Positions 1 to 13,205 of a stretch of 64,000 nt of DNA are shown piece by piece. The DNA is from Strongyloides papillosus. Taxonomy: Eukaryota; Nematoda; Chromadorea; Rhabditida; Strongyloididae. Made by a program: the position numbers and the translations under genes. Under the pieces are notes generated by a model. It ran no database searches. It was not told the origin of the DNA and worked only from the letters and a program-made list of their open reading frames with translations. How positions within the stretch are numbered: the first letter of the stretch is position 1; every line of letters begins with the position of its first letter. The DNA is taken from NCBI GenBank assembly GCA_005656395.1, contig SRSI01000050.1, positions 1,302,001 to 1,366,000 of the forward strand, given 5' to 3'.

Positions 1-3000
1 CACTAACATAAAACAATATTTATTAATTAATAACGAAAAGAATCTTAATTAGTTGTAAATTAGAAACTTATTCATTAAATGAATACATTAAGAAGAATGG
101 GATATTATGGAAAAGTCAATATGTTAAGTTTTGAGAATGAATTCTTATTTATAAGAAAGTTGGATTTATGCAACAATTATACATCTAAACATATGGTGGA
201 AGAGAAAAGAATTTTGTGATCATTAGCAAGTTACTTTGAAAGTTTCTTTAAGAACAATTTTGAGATATCGTTTATAGTGCACTTCTAATAAACATTATCA
301 TTTTTTTAATTATTTCATTTTGTTAGAGAATAGTTCATTTATGTGTTTTGTCATTTTAATATTTCTTTGAAGTTATGGGAAGTAGTAAATAGAGTAGGAA
401 TATTGCTTTAAAGTATTTTTTTATGCTAATGACAATGTTAATTACCAATCTTGAACTTCAAAGCTAGCAGTATTAAATGATTATAACTTTAGAAAAGCAG
501 TGCTTTTGAGTAAAAAATTGTTGAGATTACTGATAATTGCTTATAGTTAAAGTTTTCAACATTTATTTTTGAGAGATTTCTACGATATTTGGGTAAGTAA
601 GGAAATATCTAATTGATATTAACTGTATATGTAATCATTATATGTCTACTACAATAGCTGATTGTTAATTGTCAAATAAAAGATTTATCATATTATGCAT
701 CATCTTACAATATTCGATAAATAAATAGAAATATTATAAATTCAACAATCTTATAATACAATTAATAAACTAACTTTATAAAGTTAAAAGATTGCATAAT
801 TTTTGTGTTATTTATCATTCTTCTCAAATTGACTTTAAAAGGCGAGAAATTTATTACTATTACAGCATACAGATGTGTGTATACATATATCATATCACAG
901 ATATTATGTAACAATACTCTTGTTTTAGCATAAAAGAATTATATGATAATATACTTCTTTTGACTCTTCTTATTTTTATGAATTCATAGCTTTATGTTTC
1001 ATTTTTATTAAACTGTAATATTTACCATATTTTCTAGACGAATTATAGTTAATCTAATTATATATTTATCATTCCTAATTAAGTATCATTTAAATAATTC
1101 TATTTTTAGACAACTTATAAAATTTTATGAGAAAAACTAATAAAAAAATATAATTCTATATTGGTTATTTTTTAATACAATTTCCATATTACGAACTTTC
1201 TTGAATTTATTGTCACATTTAAAAAATATTTCAAAAAATATGGACTTAAAAATTTTATTACTAATGTTACTTAAAATCTCTTTTAACATTATTTTAAAGC
1301 ATGTCCATATTTTAAATATTAAATCCAAATAAAAATATAACCGTTCTAACTTTTTATACACATCTTTTACCAATATTTATTTGTTAGTAATCACTAATGC
1401 TTTGTCAAAACTTCTTGTATTATAATTTCTTTCATTTATGGCATTTGAATTGTTAAAATTTATCAACAATCCTGAATTTTTATATGTATAAATTAAACAA
1501 AATCTCTTTTAACCAAAATTTCCTCAATACACAATATTTTACTATCCTTCTTAGAAAACTTTTGTTATTATTATTATGTAAATTATAAAATATCAAAAAT
1601 AAAATAAGTTGAAGTCATATACTTTTTGAATATACATTGTTTCTACCAAGATGTTTATTTCAAACACTTATGCTTAATATTTTCGGCTTATTATTCAATT
1701 TAATGGCTATTTTTATTATAATGTCAAATGTTACATTACTTCCTAGAATTTAGAAATATAGTATTTATTTTATAAATATATCAAAAGAAATGTGACAAAT
1801 ATCTTCTTTTTTTATAATTACTATAATTAAACAATATTGTTATCTATTTTTTCAATTTTCGAAGTTTATTTCAATCTTGTTAGTATATTATATTCCTTTT
1901 CTCATAAAAGTTCTCACATTTTTTGAAGAAGATATTTAATATTGTTTGGAGAAAACTTTTAAAGACATTATGCTTATACAATTACTATTATTTTGTCTAC
2001 ATAAGAAAAAGTATTGTTAACTTATCCTTCTTTGAAATCAGCTGTTATACATGTCACTTATAGTGTGTTGATTAATTTATTTACATAACTACTTTATAAA
2101 AATTGTTTTGAGAATTTTTAATAAACATCTTTCATCAGAGATAATTGGTGTTAAGTTAATTATTATAACTAACTTATAATAACAGTTTATATATTGTAAT
2201 AAGATTTGTGCTAAATATTCAAGTGTGCTAAAAGTAAATGCAATTTTATTGCGGAAAATCAGAAAAAAAACAAAAAAATATCCTTTATTATACGGCTATT
2301 GTTTTATTTATTCAACTAAAGTAATACCAACAAAAAAGTGATAATTATTATTTGTTTTAATTTATTGAATATTTTATCTGCTATATTTTCATACTTTTTT
2401 ATTTATAAATCCATCTCTTTTTTGTATTTATATGCTATAGAATTTTTTTGCAACTATTAAGTGACATTTAGGGTTTTTACATTACGTTTATCCTTATAAA
2501 AAGAAAATCATATAATTATAGAAATAATATATTTTTATAATATATATGTTTAATAGTCATTTTTAATCTAAACGCATTAATTTTCACATATATATTTTCA
2601 TAAAATTTTTACAATTGTCTATTACAATAGAATTAAACAATACTTACGATAGAATGTCCTTATTATAACTGTAATTTTTAATTTATTGCTTTTAGTATAT
2701 GATCATATAATACCACGTTTTAATATACTTTTTTCTTTCACACTATAAATGTTTTTTAATATATCATTAACAATTGAGAGTTTTTCAATGTAAGGATGAG
2801 GTGAGTATAATTGAATTGACATTTTGATTTATATATTTTAATTTTTTCAATAACATTTATGTGGAATAAAAGAAAGTTTTCTATTAATATGTCCATATAC
2901 TTTTATTTTATTTTCAATAACAATAATATTGAATGTCAAGTTTGCAACATCAATAATAATAAGTGATCAAGAAATGAGAATTGAAATTATTTATAATTTA

Positions 3001-6000
3001 TTGTAAACCATTTCCAACAGATTTGATATCAGCATGATACCTTTATATAGTATCACTTTCCAATACTTCTCAAGTTTATAGATATTTCTTGAGTATAAGA
3101 CAATTATGCCATTACTACATTATACTTATCCTCCTATACATTGTCTAATTAATTTATATCCTATTATTAATAAAAAAATCTTTTATTACTCAACACTCAC
3201 AATAGTGCTTGAAACATTTAATGATAAGCAAAATAAGATAACAACCTTGACCATATTGAAAAACTTATTTTCTCAAGTATTCTTTAAACTTTTAATAACT
3301 TACAATTCTAATAATATTTATAGTAGAAATAACTGCTGTTTATCTACCGTCTAATTGTTATTATTAATAAAATACTCATATGTTGAAGAACTCCAATTAT
3401 TGTGATTATTATTTAAATTATCAAATAATCATTTGTAAACACATTTATCTATTAACTATTTTATAATATTTCTTTTATAATAAAGATAATGTCTGTAAAT
3501 TGGTTGTTCACTAAAAGTATGTAACACAAGTTTGTTCTAAGATATATTTTTTTACAACTATCTAACTTTTTTTTCCTCCTAATCAACATCTCTTTCTTCA
3601 GTTAAAAAGAAACAATTTCTAAATTTGTCATTTTATCAAAATAATACATAGAGGGGAATGAAAAATTTTTATAAAATATTTTATCCGTAAATTCTTTTTA
3701 TAATTTATGAGCTTTTTAATATTACAAGTAATTTATCAATAAGAGTATTAGAGTTATGGCATTTTTTAGATTTTATTGAACGTACCAAGTAAAACCACAT
3801 CAAAAAGCTTTCTTTTGAAAGAGCATATTTTTAAGCATTTTATACTATCAATTGTTCAATGGATGTATTTTATAAAAATTTTTGTCACAAAACTTTAGCA
3901 TTCAATTCTAAAGTTAATTCAAATACAATAAAAAGTGGATATATGGAGAATTAAAAAAGGGTTAAATTTTTTTTATTTTTTCCAAATAAAATTAAATATC
4001 AATGACGTTAATTTTATTTTTATTTTTGGTTTAAATTTTATAGTATTGTTACATAATATTTTGTGATTTACAATATTTAATTATTTTTGAAATTTCTTTC
4101 ATTAGATTGGTTTTAATTAGTTTTTATATTATATTTACCCATTAAAACATAAGGCAGCGGTATATTTTATTGTTGTTATTAGGATGTTTAAATGTTAAGG
4201 GAGCTTCAATAACACTTGGAGTATCTTTTATTAATTGTAACCAATAAATATATATCTCTTATACATGATCTATTTCACACTTTATTAAAAACTCATTTTT
4301 CTGTATCTTTATTAACAATATCCTTTTAATAATAATATATCCTCATCGAGAACCTCATCTATTAAACAATGAAAGGGAAATGTCTATTAGAATCTTAGCA
4401 AGTACCATTTTGTGTGTTAAAGATATCTAAAGACGCTATGTAAGTGACAGATTACCTTGTAAAAGATATTCTTCCTTTTTACTGTCAATGATTGCTACTT
4501 CCTCAATGTATACTTATTATATTTTAATCTAATCTCTTTTATTCTATATATGTTGGAGATTTTTCTATCACCATTAAACATTCTCTTTTGTAGAAAGTTT
4601 TTATATATTTATTTATGGTAAAAAAGTAAACATTAATGTGATTTTTAAGATAGATATTAAATTATCATTTAAATATCTTTTTTTTGATTAATTAGAATCT
4701 GATTACCACCATAATTTTTCATACATTAAATGAAGGTCAAGCTGAAAATGTGTTAAATTTGTTATCTGCAATTACTGTAGGCACATGAAAATGTATAAAA
4801 TTTATAATTTATATCTTAGAGTTTATATTTATTTTACTAAAACATAAATTTACATTGTTTTATTTCTACTATTTACTACAACTACTAAATAATTGACAAC
4901 TTTCACTTATTTCAATTTATTTTGTCATCTATACAAGTCAACACACCTTACGGAAGAGGAATATTAAATTTTAATAATTTATTACCAATTGTTTGAATAG
5001 GATTTTCTAGCCAAATAATAATGTTATGTTTTAGTTATGGGTATTTTCTGAAACAAATTGGATAATGTTAAAACAGGTGATAATTTATTTAACAAATTTT
5101 TTATATTGAGTAACTCTTCAAAAAGTTATTATCCATAATCTATATAAACATCAACATCGTTTAAAAAAAAAAACTTATTATCTCATACTTTACACAGCAT
5201 GTAACTTTCTTGTACTAAAAGTAAATTGCCTTCTTTTACCAAACAACAAAAAATTTCCTTTTTAAATAACTTGCTCAACCATCTAATAGAATTAAACATT
5301 TATAGTAAAATTTAAAACTTATTTTAACTTATTCCAAAATTTATACTTTATATGCATTAATATAATAAATGATAAAATAATTGTTTAGTACATGTTCCAT
5401 TTCATAAATAATAATTTTCTAAGTACACTCTATAAGATTTTTAAATGTTTCCAAAGAAAGTATGTATATTTTATTCCAACTTGAAAACAAAAATATGTTC
5501 ACACTTTCATTTTTAAAGATATTTTTTGATGAATAACAAACAATTTGTACTTTTCACAAGTTATTGTTGCTCTTTTTATAACAATTGTTCTGTTATCATA
5601 AAACCAACTATTTAATAATTATCTTCCCTTTCTATTAGCCCTCTGTTTTTGGTTGGTTGTGCATTTTTAATCTTATTATAAAAATATTAGTATAAATCAA
5701 ATAAATACTTACTATAATACACCTTTCTTTTTAATTGAAATTGATCAACATTACTTTTATATGTATCCCCTTGGTGTTAATTTAATTTATGATAATTGTT
5801 TAATGAAAAGCTAATTAAAACTTAAATGGGACATATAAATATATATATTTTCATTTATTTTTAATTTTACTTTAACAATGCACCTGCATTTATTTATTGC
5901 CACTTTTAATTCTTTTTCTTATGAATATGTGTATTTAAAACGCATTAAAATTGGTAGATTTAAAAACAGTTGTGGTAAAAAAATGTATTTTTCTGTGTAA

Positions 6001-7836
6001 AAATATATTTATCTCGATTTTTTCTTATTTAAAAGCAAAAAAAAAAGTTGATTGTTGATATTATAATTTCTAGTATAAATATTTAAGTAATATTTCTAGG
6101 TTAAAATTAAATTAACTCCAATATTTTGTAATTAAAATAATAAAAGGTTTAATTAAAATTAGAGGAGTACTTTTGATGTTGAGAAGATAATTAATTATTT
6201 GCCTAAAGATAAAATGTTTCAATATTACAAATGTTTACACCACTCTAAATATTTATTTTAACAAATCTCATGTGTATTCATTATTAATACCGAACTTTTT
6301 AAAATTTTTACCCTTTATGATAAAATCACTTCAAAAAGACTTACTTATATTAACCGTATCCAATAAACACTTTAGCCTTTATAATTCAACTTGAGCTATA
6401 ATACAAATACCTTTTAGAGATTTTATAAAACTGGTTTGAGGTAACAAAGTGTAAACTTTATCATGATAACAACCTTATTATATTTAAATTTAAATATTCA
6501 AGGTAGCTATTAATGGTATTATTTTTAAACTAATTACATAAACTGTTCCAAAAAATATTTCATTAAAATATATTTTTTTCATTAACTCCTCTACACAAAT
6601 ATTATTTTGTTAAACAATGTATAATTAAGATTAAAACAATATCATAAATTAACTTGTAGTAAATAAAATCTTTTTTATTTTTAATTCAACTATATTTTTG
6701 ATAAATTACACATTTGTTTTAGAAAGTGGTAATGGGATGAAAAAATCATTGATAATTTTCTTTCCATTAACAAATTAATTTTATACTAATATATTTTCTT
6801 GACAGTTTTTATATTACATTATTTGTGAATTATTTTAATGCATTATAAACATATATATATTTTGATGGTTATGTCTTAAGATTACATATATTCGAATCTT
6901 AAGTGATGGTTACCTTTGATTAAATTGATCAACTCTCTATAGTGCTAATCCATTAGGAAGGATGTTCTAATCAGATTTTCTCATAATATTGATAAAAGTT
7001 TTGATAGAATTTGTATGTTTTATATTATCTTTAGAATATCCGTCATGGTATAATAAAGTTTAAAAGATTAAAGTAATGATCCATAAATAAGTAAAAGTTA
7101 TCTCTTATAATTCACTTAAAATATTTATTAGATATTTATAAACATTTTCCAATTATTTTTTCTTATACATTAATATTATTGTTATTATAATGCAATATTA
7201 TTATATGTGTGAAAGGAACTTTAAAAAATATATTAAACGATTCATGGTAATCGTTATTCATCGATATATTATTAGCAATTCTTTTGAAACTATGTAAATG
7301 AACTATTTGACGGCATCAACATATCTATCTATCATCTTCACTAAAACCATCTTGTCACATTCAAAACATCTACCGCAAATATTACATCTGCCTTTAATTA
7401 TTCACAATTAGCTTATCTGTACTTATACTGATACAAAGTAATTCCAATTCATCATAATTATTCAAAACAAAATTATAATAAAAGAAATATAAATTTTTTT
7501 AGTACTACACAATATTATTGAAATATTGTTCTCATTATTTTAATGTTTATTTCTTAGAAAAAACCATAAAGTTTTATTACTAAAAATATTAAATATTTTG
7601 CATAAAAAAATTGTTTACATAATTTATGTTTTCTTAAGATTAGAACTACAATTATATTTGCATAGTAATTAAAAAAATATTATACGTTATGATTATCCGA
7701 ACTTTATTTTCGCATACTATCAATATATAACTACTTTTTTTACATACCAAATATAATTACAGATCCTTCTATTTATATACTTATCAATAAAGAATATATT
7801 TAACACTCTACATGGATTAAGGACACCATAAAAATA
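1..7836. other. Gene-poor AT-rich region
   Basis: No convincing gene is seen in this 7.8 kb stretch. Open frames here (for example 1137-1373 minus and 3106-3354 plus) are low-complexity Phe/Ile/Lys/Asn-rich translations with no recognisable motif. The composition is uniformly AT-rich with many short A and T runs. The one segment that stands out is a Cys-rich minus-strand open piece near 7303-7395, listed separately. I saw no tRNA, rRNA, spliced-leader RNA or clear tandem repeat by eye. Part of the right end presumably holds the promoter of the neurexin-like gene that starts at 7837. Confidence 0.6.
7303..7395 (-). pseudogene. Orphan Cys-rich exon or relic (CxxCxxCxxC)
   Basis: Read on the minus strand, this segment encodes about 30 residues ending at a TAG (7303-7305). 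It contains four cysteines in the pattern C-x2-C-x2-C-x2-C (around CNICGRCFECDK), followed by an amphipathic tail (VLVKMIDRYVDAVK). It is visibly less AT-rich than its surroundings. An AAAG at its 5' side could be a splice acceptor, but an in-frame stop lies just upstream and no partner exon was found nearby. The Cys spacing resembles a zinc-binding knuckle, but I do not recognise the family. It may be a last exon, a gene relic or chance. Confidence 0.25.
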
Positions 7837-10800
7837 ATGTTAGAAGAAAATTTCCCTATTACAACTTATTGTAAAGGAAAATTATTACAAAATACTTTTA
7901 TAATATTAATTTTATTTATATCTCCTATTGTGCCTAATCCAAACTCACAATTGTATTTGCAATATTCAGTGAGACCACGTTCCTCATGCCTGGACCATTA
8001 TTTGGCTGGTGAAGGTGGAACGTATTATGATAAAGAGATAACACTACCAATAACTTCATCGCATAAGAATGATGATACTACGTATTTTATAAGGTGTAAG
8101 ATGCCAAAGAGTGGTGAAGGATATGATAAGGTTGAAACAATTGTGAGGAATGCTTTAGAACAATGGTATCCGTTAAGGAGATATGATAAACGTTCTATTG
8201 GTTATCAGTATGTTTTTAGTTTGATAGTATATTTAATAAATATTATAGGATAAAAGATAAGTTTTTAATTGAAAAATTACTTCGAGAATCAAATTCATGT
8301 GAACAGACAATTACAATTGACTGGACTGAATGGTTGAAAAGTGAGGCTATAAGAATAGCAAATAAAAATGTTAGAAAAGATATGAATCAATTGAATCCAT
8401 GGCAGGATATAAATCACAAAATAGATGGACATGAAGAAGAATATTTTATGGGATTGATCGACGAAGATGACTATTACGATGAAAATGAGTATGTTAATTA
8501 AATTAAAAAAAATAAACCTAGTAATTTTTTTAGAATACTTTTCGAACTTGTAAGCTATTCTGGACAAAAAATAGGATTCAGAAAACTCGATAGTCAAAGA
8601 GGTATGTTTAAAATTTTTATAAAAATCTTCAAAATTCGTCTAATAATGATGTTCATCTGTAAATATGTTAAATTTCTACAATATAAAAAGCTAGTTTAAG
8701 TGATTTTTTCATAAAATATTAAATAAGGTGAATACATTTTGTTTTCAAATATCTCAAAAATATCAATTTTCTTAACATTTTGGTCATCATAAATGTTCCA
8801 TTTCAAATAGTTACCTTGAGATGGTGTAGCAGTTACATAATGCCCAGAACTTAAACTTCTCCCTATATGAATTATCATGCCATATAGGTAATACCCAACA
8901 TATGACTTATTTATATATTCTTTCGTATTGTATTGCTCTTTGATTTTTTGTGGTGATTCATATATTTCTAAAATATTTTTGTAATAATTTTCATTCCTGT
9001 ATTTACCATGGAAATAATGATGCATTAGAGGGAGAAACATTGGTACAGGAAACGTTCCCTTAACTTTTTCAGCTGTATTAAAATTAAAAACACTTGACAA
9101 ACTATTATCATTAGAAACATTGAATCTACATATGTGCAATATCAGTATACATGGTTTTATCTCAATCCACGGGAACATAAATGCATTTTGTTTAGAATGA
9201 CAATTATCACATTGATACTTATTATCGCCATCTAACATTTCAAGGTTAGACCAACGTGCTAGACTCCATGCACCATACTTGCTACTTTTTGTATCATGAT
9301 TTGTATCAACAGGAATAGTTAAAATATTAAATTTTTCTCTACTTTCCACACATTTATTGCAATTTTGACATATTATGTTTTTTGTAACTGATCCATTAAA
9401 TGTTGACTCGAATATTAATGGTTCTTTTGATTGTTTTAAAAATTCTTTACAGTCGTCTAATGCTTCAAGGATGTATGAGAGAAATTCATGAGCATCTTGT
9501 TGGCGATATATAGAGAACTTTGGTTTTAACTTTGAGAATTTCGTCATAAAATATGATAAACCATTTAGTGATTTCACTTTAAGTGATTGAAATAATACAT
9601 TTAGTGCTTGTATTGTCTCTGCTGCCCTTTGAATGTTCTTAAAAATAAATTATTAGTGTTAAAACTAAACTTACAGGTTTAAGTTTTTTATTCTCAATAT
9701 ACTTAGTCATTATGTCCGTTATTATTAAAATTTCATATCGAAACAATTTACATCGATACAAAATTTGTATAACAGCATTTAGGTAACACGTATTACCCTT
9801 ATTTGGTAACCCTATATGATTCCCTTCATCACTAGTAATAGTATCTGCTTTAAACTCCGATGAATTTCGTTGGACTTTAATATCAAACATAAATATTAAA
9901 AAAATTAAAAATTTCACAAAATCTATTTCTTTATATAACACAAATACATTTAAAAATTAACATTTTATAAATACAATTATTAATGTATAAATTTTTAAGC
10001 TCCACACGGTGTACAAAGATTAACAGTAACAAATGAACATGCGGGAATAGTTCATGTATTGTCTACACAATCAAAAAGTTTACCAGAAATATCATTTAAT
10101 AATACTGACTCAAGTTTTAATGCTCCATTTATAAAGTTGTCACCTTTAGTGTGTCAACAAATTGTTATACCGAGGAATGAGTGTATCTTTGAACTTAATA
10201 TGGATTCCGATCATGTTAAGGTTATCCTTACACCTCTTGATCAGTTGGTGAGTCTTAATTTTAGGACTGATCAACCGAATACGAGATTTTTTACTGTTCA
10301 TTATGCTAATGATCAGACTTTGAATGTTGATATTGTTGATGGTTATTTGTTGACTGTCAATCATCTTATTCATCCGCTGAAGTTTATATCATCTGGGAAA
10401 TGGCATCAATTAGCTGTTGATTTGAATAATGCTGTAATTTATATTGATGGTATTAATACGGCAATTTCGATTGCTCCATCTAATGGGCAAACACATAGAA
10501 AGATGATTTCATCAATTGATTTCAATTTAAATGGTCAACTAACAAATATACGTCTAAATACGGAGCGTGACATTTTGTGTGATGGTGATTCTAAAATTAA
10601 TATTCAGATGACACAAATGTTTTTAAGAAAAATATGCCCACATTACAGTGAAAATTATTGCCATTGCCAGGCTCCATTATCAGCATTAACCTCAAGTAAA
10701 AAAAATAAACAATACGAATGTGAAAGTGACAAAAAGAAATTAAACGGCTTCCAGTTAACAAGAACACCCAATCAAGTTTCATTTTTATTCTTACAAAACA

Positions 10801-12872
10801 CCTTCGATAACTTCAAAAGTTTATCAGTAACATTTAGAACAGACTCCAATATTGGTTTAATACTTTTCGGTGTCTCTAAATCACCTAAATCCAAGGAAAG
10901 CTCAATTGTCCAGATTCATTATGTTAATGAAGAGATGTATGCATTACAATGTTTCAAAACAGATACCCTCTCGAGGAGATGTCAATCATGTCAAATCAGG
11001 AAAAAAGGTGGCTTTGCTCTAGATGAATGGACAACTGTATCGCTTTTCCATTATAATGAATACCAATTTATGACAGTTAACGAACAAATTTGTCAATTAA
11101 TACCAAATGCCTATGATTTTGACAGTTCATTATTATATAAGATATCAGAGAATGTGGAAAACGTCCTCTTTGTCGGTGGTATGTTCTATGCCAAATCATC
11201 AAATCTTTGGAAAAAAATGAACCTCGAAACTATTACACCTTTCCTCGATACCACACGTGAGAAACCACCAAGTTTACGTGGTTGTATTACTAATTTATTT
11301 GTTAATGGTAAAAAACAGAAGTTAGATAAGATATTTAATGAACAAGTAGCTTACTTTTCCCGTGATAATAATGAGGATGTCTTTGGTATGACATCTCATT
11401 GTAGTATGTGTTCTGAGGAATCTCAATGTCTTGGAGGAAGGTGCCGTCCCTCAACACCAATATTGGGATCTGAGTCTGTTTGTGATTGTGCTAGTATATT
11501 TGGTATTAAAAAGCCAAATTCTCAAAGTTGTTTACTACCAGATTTTGTTAATAATAATATTACATTCAAAAATGATGAGACAGTTGTTGAGAATTTGATC
11601 TTAACTCACTCAACACAAAATATAATTGAAAATATTAAATTCATGGGAAATAGGAGAGCTATATTGGATAAAGTTTATCTGTTAATAAGATTCCCCTCAA
11701 CATCAGATAGTTTAGTTAGTATACTTGATTTCGGATCTATTCGTATTCTTGTTGGAAATAAAGGAACAAGAGTTATAGTAGAAATTGATTTTACACATAG
11801 AGAAGAATTTATTATCAGTAATAGTGATAATAGATTGAATTTGTTAAATTTTGAGAGAACACCGGTTATAGGAACAACTTCTGAATCGAGATCTATCAAG
11901 GTTCAACTTAATGATGATATAAGGTATGTTCCTATTGAGGAGATTCCTTTATCGAATGGAGCTGAAATAACTCTTTCACCGGTTGTATCATCTAACAATG
12001 TTTTACACCCTGGGTGTATTGTAACATTCTCAGCATCATATGAATATAAAGAAACACAACATTCACATTACCCAGAAAATAGAATTGATCAGAAAGATAT
12101 ATTAAATTTAATTATTAGTGAATTGAAGAAACAAGATCCTGGTTTGGCTAAGGATCTTATTAAAACCTCACCCTGTGGAATAAGAGATAGTTCGTTATGG
12201 TCTTTTCCAGGAACATCATCTATTGGTTTGTTAAATGACTATACATCTGACCCATTCTTCGAACCTAATATTGGAAGAGGTAGTTGGATTCACTTTTTGT
12301 TCTTCTTGATAATTATTGTTTTCCTTATTCTACTACTAATATGCTTATGCTTCAATTGTGTTATTCGTTGTCGGCGTACCGGAAGTTATAAAACAAAAAA
12401 CAAAGGTGATCCATCAAAAACAAAAGGCTACAGTATAATAAAACGTCCATTACCCAAAGATGGTAAAATAAAACGTTCCTGCAAATCACGTCTACAAACA
12501 GACTCATCAGAAAGAGATTATCTCCAATACGAAGCAAACATGGGATCAGGTGCTAATGAGTACTCCCCAAAAACAATGTCAACTCATACACCACCCTCAC
12601 CGGATGAATGGCAAAGACAACCCGTCAGAGCCAGTAGAACATACATTGAAAGACTTTCAAACATGAAATATGGTCAAAATAAAAATCCTAATAACTTCGA
12701 TACACCACTAACATCGCATAATAAAAAATTTTCAAGTAAATACTCAAACAAAAGTGACAGTTTTTTGAATGATTCAATTGATTTTGGTGACTCACCAACA
12801 TATCCTTATAAAGCTCCAATAGCGTTACAGGAAGATGAATTCAGAAACGGACCAGAAAAAACAGTAACATAA
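7837..12872 (+). CDS. Neurexin-IV/Caspr-like transmembrane receptor
   Basis: Proposed exons are 7837-8207, 8249-8488, 8534-8601 and 10000-12872; all phases agree and give 1183 residues. Introns are 41, 45 and 1398 nt. The N-terminus is hydrophobic (LLQNTFIILILFI), fitting a signal peptide. A Cys-containing region in exons 1-3 may be a degenerate fibrinogen-like fold. Exon 4 encodes several laminin-G-like domains, the first around residues 270-390 with a typical W-H-Q-L-A-V-D strand, and a Cys-rich EGF-like segment (SMCSEESQCLGGRC). A transmembrane helix lies near residues 990-1014, followed by a Ser/Pro-rich basic tail of about 165 residues. No discoidin domain is seen, so it is closer in layout to C. 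elegans ITX-1 than NLR-1; that orthology is inference. Members of this family are adhesion receptors at cell junctions. The large third intron contains an opposite-strand USP gene. Confidence 0.8.
8696..9890 (-). CDS. USP-family deubiquitinase, nested in an intron
   Basis: Two exons: 9675-9890 (5') and 8696-9637, with a 37-nt intron in phase 0, giving 385 residues. The start is the first in-frame ATG (9890). The Cys box (GLPNKGNTCYLN, Cys about residue 35), QQDAHEFL box, CxxC zinc-ribbon pairs (CQNC, CDNC), His box (GHYV) and the following YDD are all present, so the C19 peptidase triad is intact. Motifs around the zinc ribbon and the His box resemble USP12/46 (usp-46 in C. elegans), but it is divergent. 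The family removes ubiquitin from substrates in cytosol or nucleus. The whole gene lies inside intron 3 of the neurexin-like gene, in antisense orientation. It has a paralog at 13206-14337 with the same intron position and an equally long second exon. Confidence 0.85.
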
Positions 12873-13205
12873 AATTTTGAGAATTATTAATTTTATAATC
12901 TTGATCTCGCTCTTTTTTATGTTTTAGTTTAATTCGGTGTTTATATATATACATATAACTATTAAGAAAATAATAAATTTTTTATATAATTTTATAACTA
13001 TTTCCCGATTATGTATAAGTAAAGGGAAGAAAATAAATTTTTATTTTATATTATCAATTCATCTATTTATTGTAAAAAAATTTATTGTAAAAATATAAAA
13101 AAAGGTAACAGAAACTTATGCAATTATTTACTCCTATAAAAACTTTATTATTAGGAAAAATATATGTTGCAAAAAAAAACAAAAAAAAATATACTATTAA
13201 CAAAA
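12873..13205. other. Convergent 3' intergenic region
   Basis: This holds the 3' flanks of the neurexin-like gene (plus) and the second USP gene (minus). AATAAA-type signals and A/T runs are visible, for example an AATAAA near 12969. I see no other gene here. Confidence 0.5.

Noticed and set aside
1137..1373. 78-codon minus-strand frame
   Set aside because: Phe/Ile/Lys/Asn-rich composition expected from AT-rich DNA; no motif, signal peptide or partner exon.
3106..3354. 82-codon plus-strand frame
   Set aside because: Composition is that of random AT-rich sequence and no family features are visible.
9891..9941. Possible signal peptide upstream of the nested USP
   Set aside because: The hydrophobic stretch depends on a GTG start; the first ATG is at 9890, after this segment.
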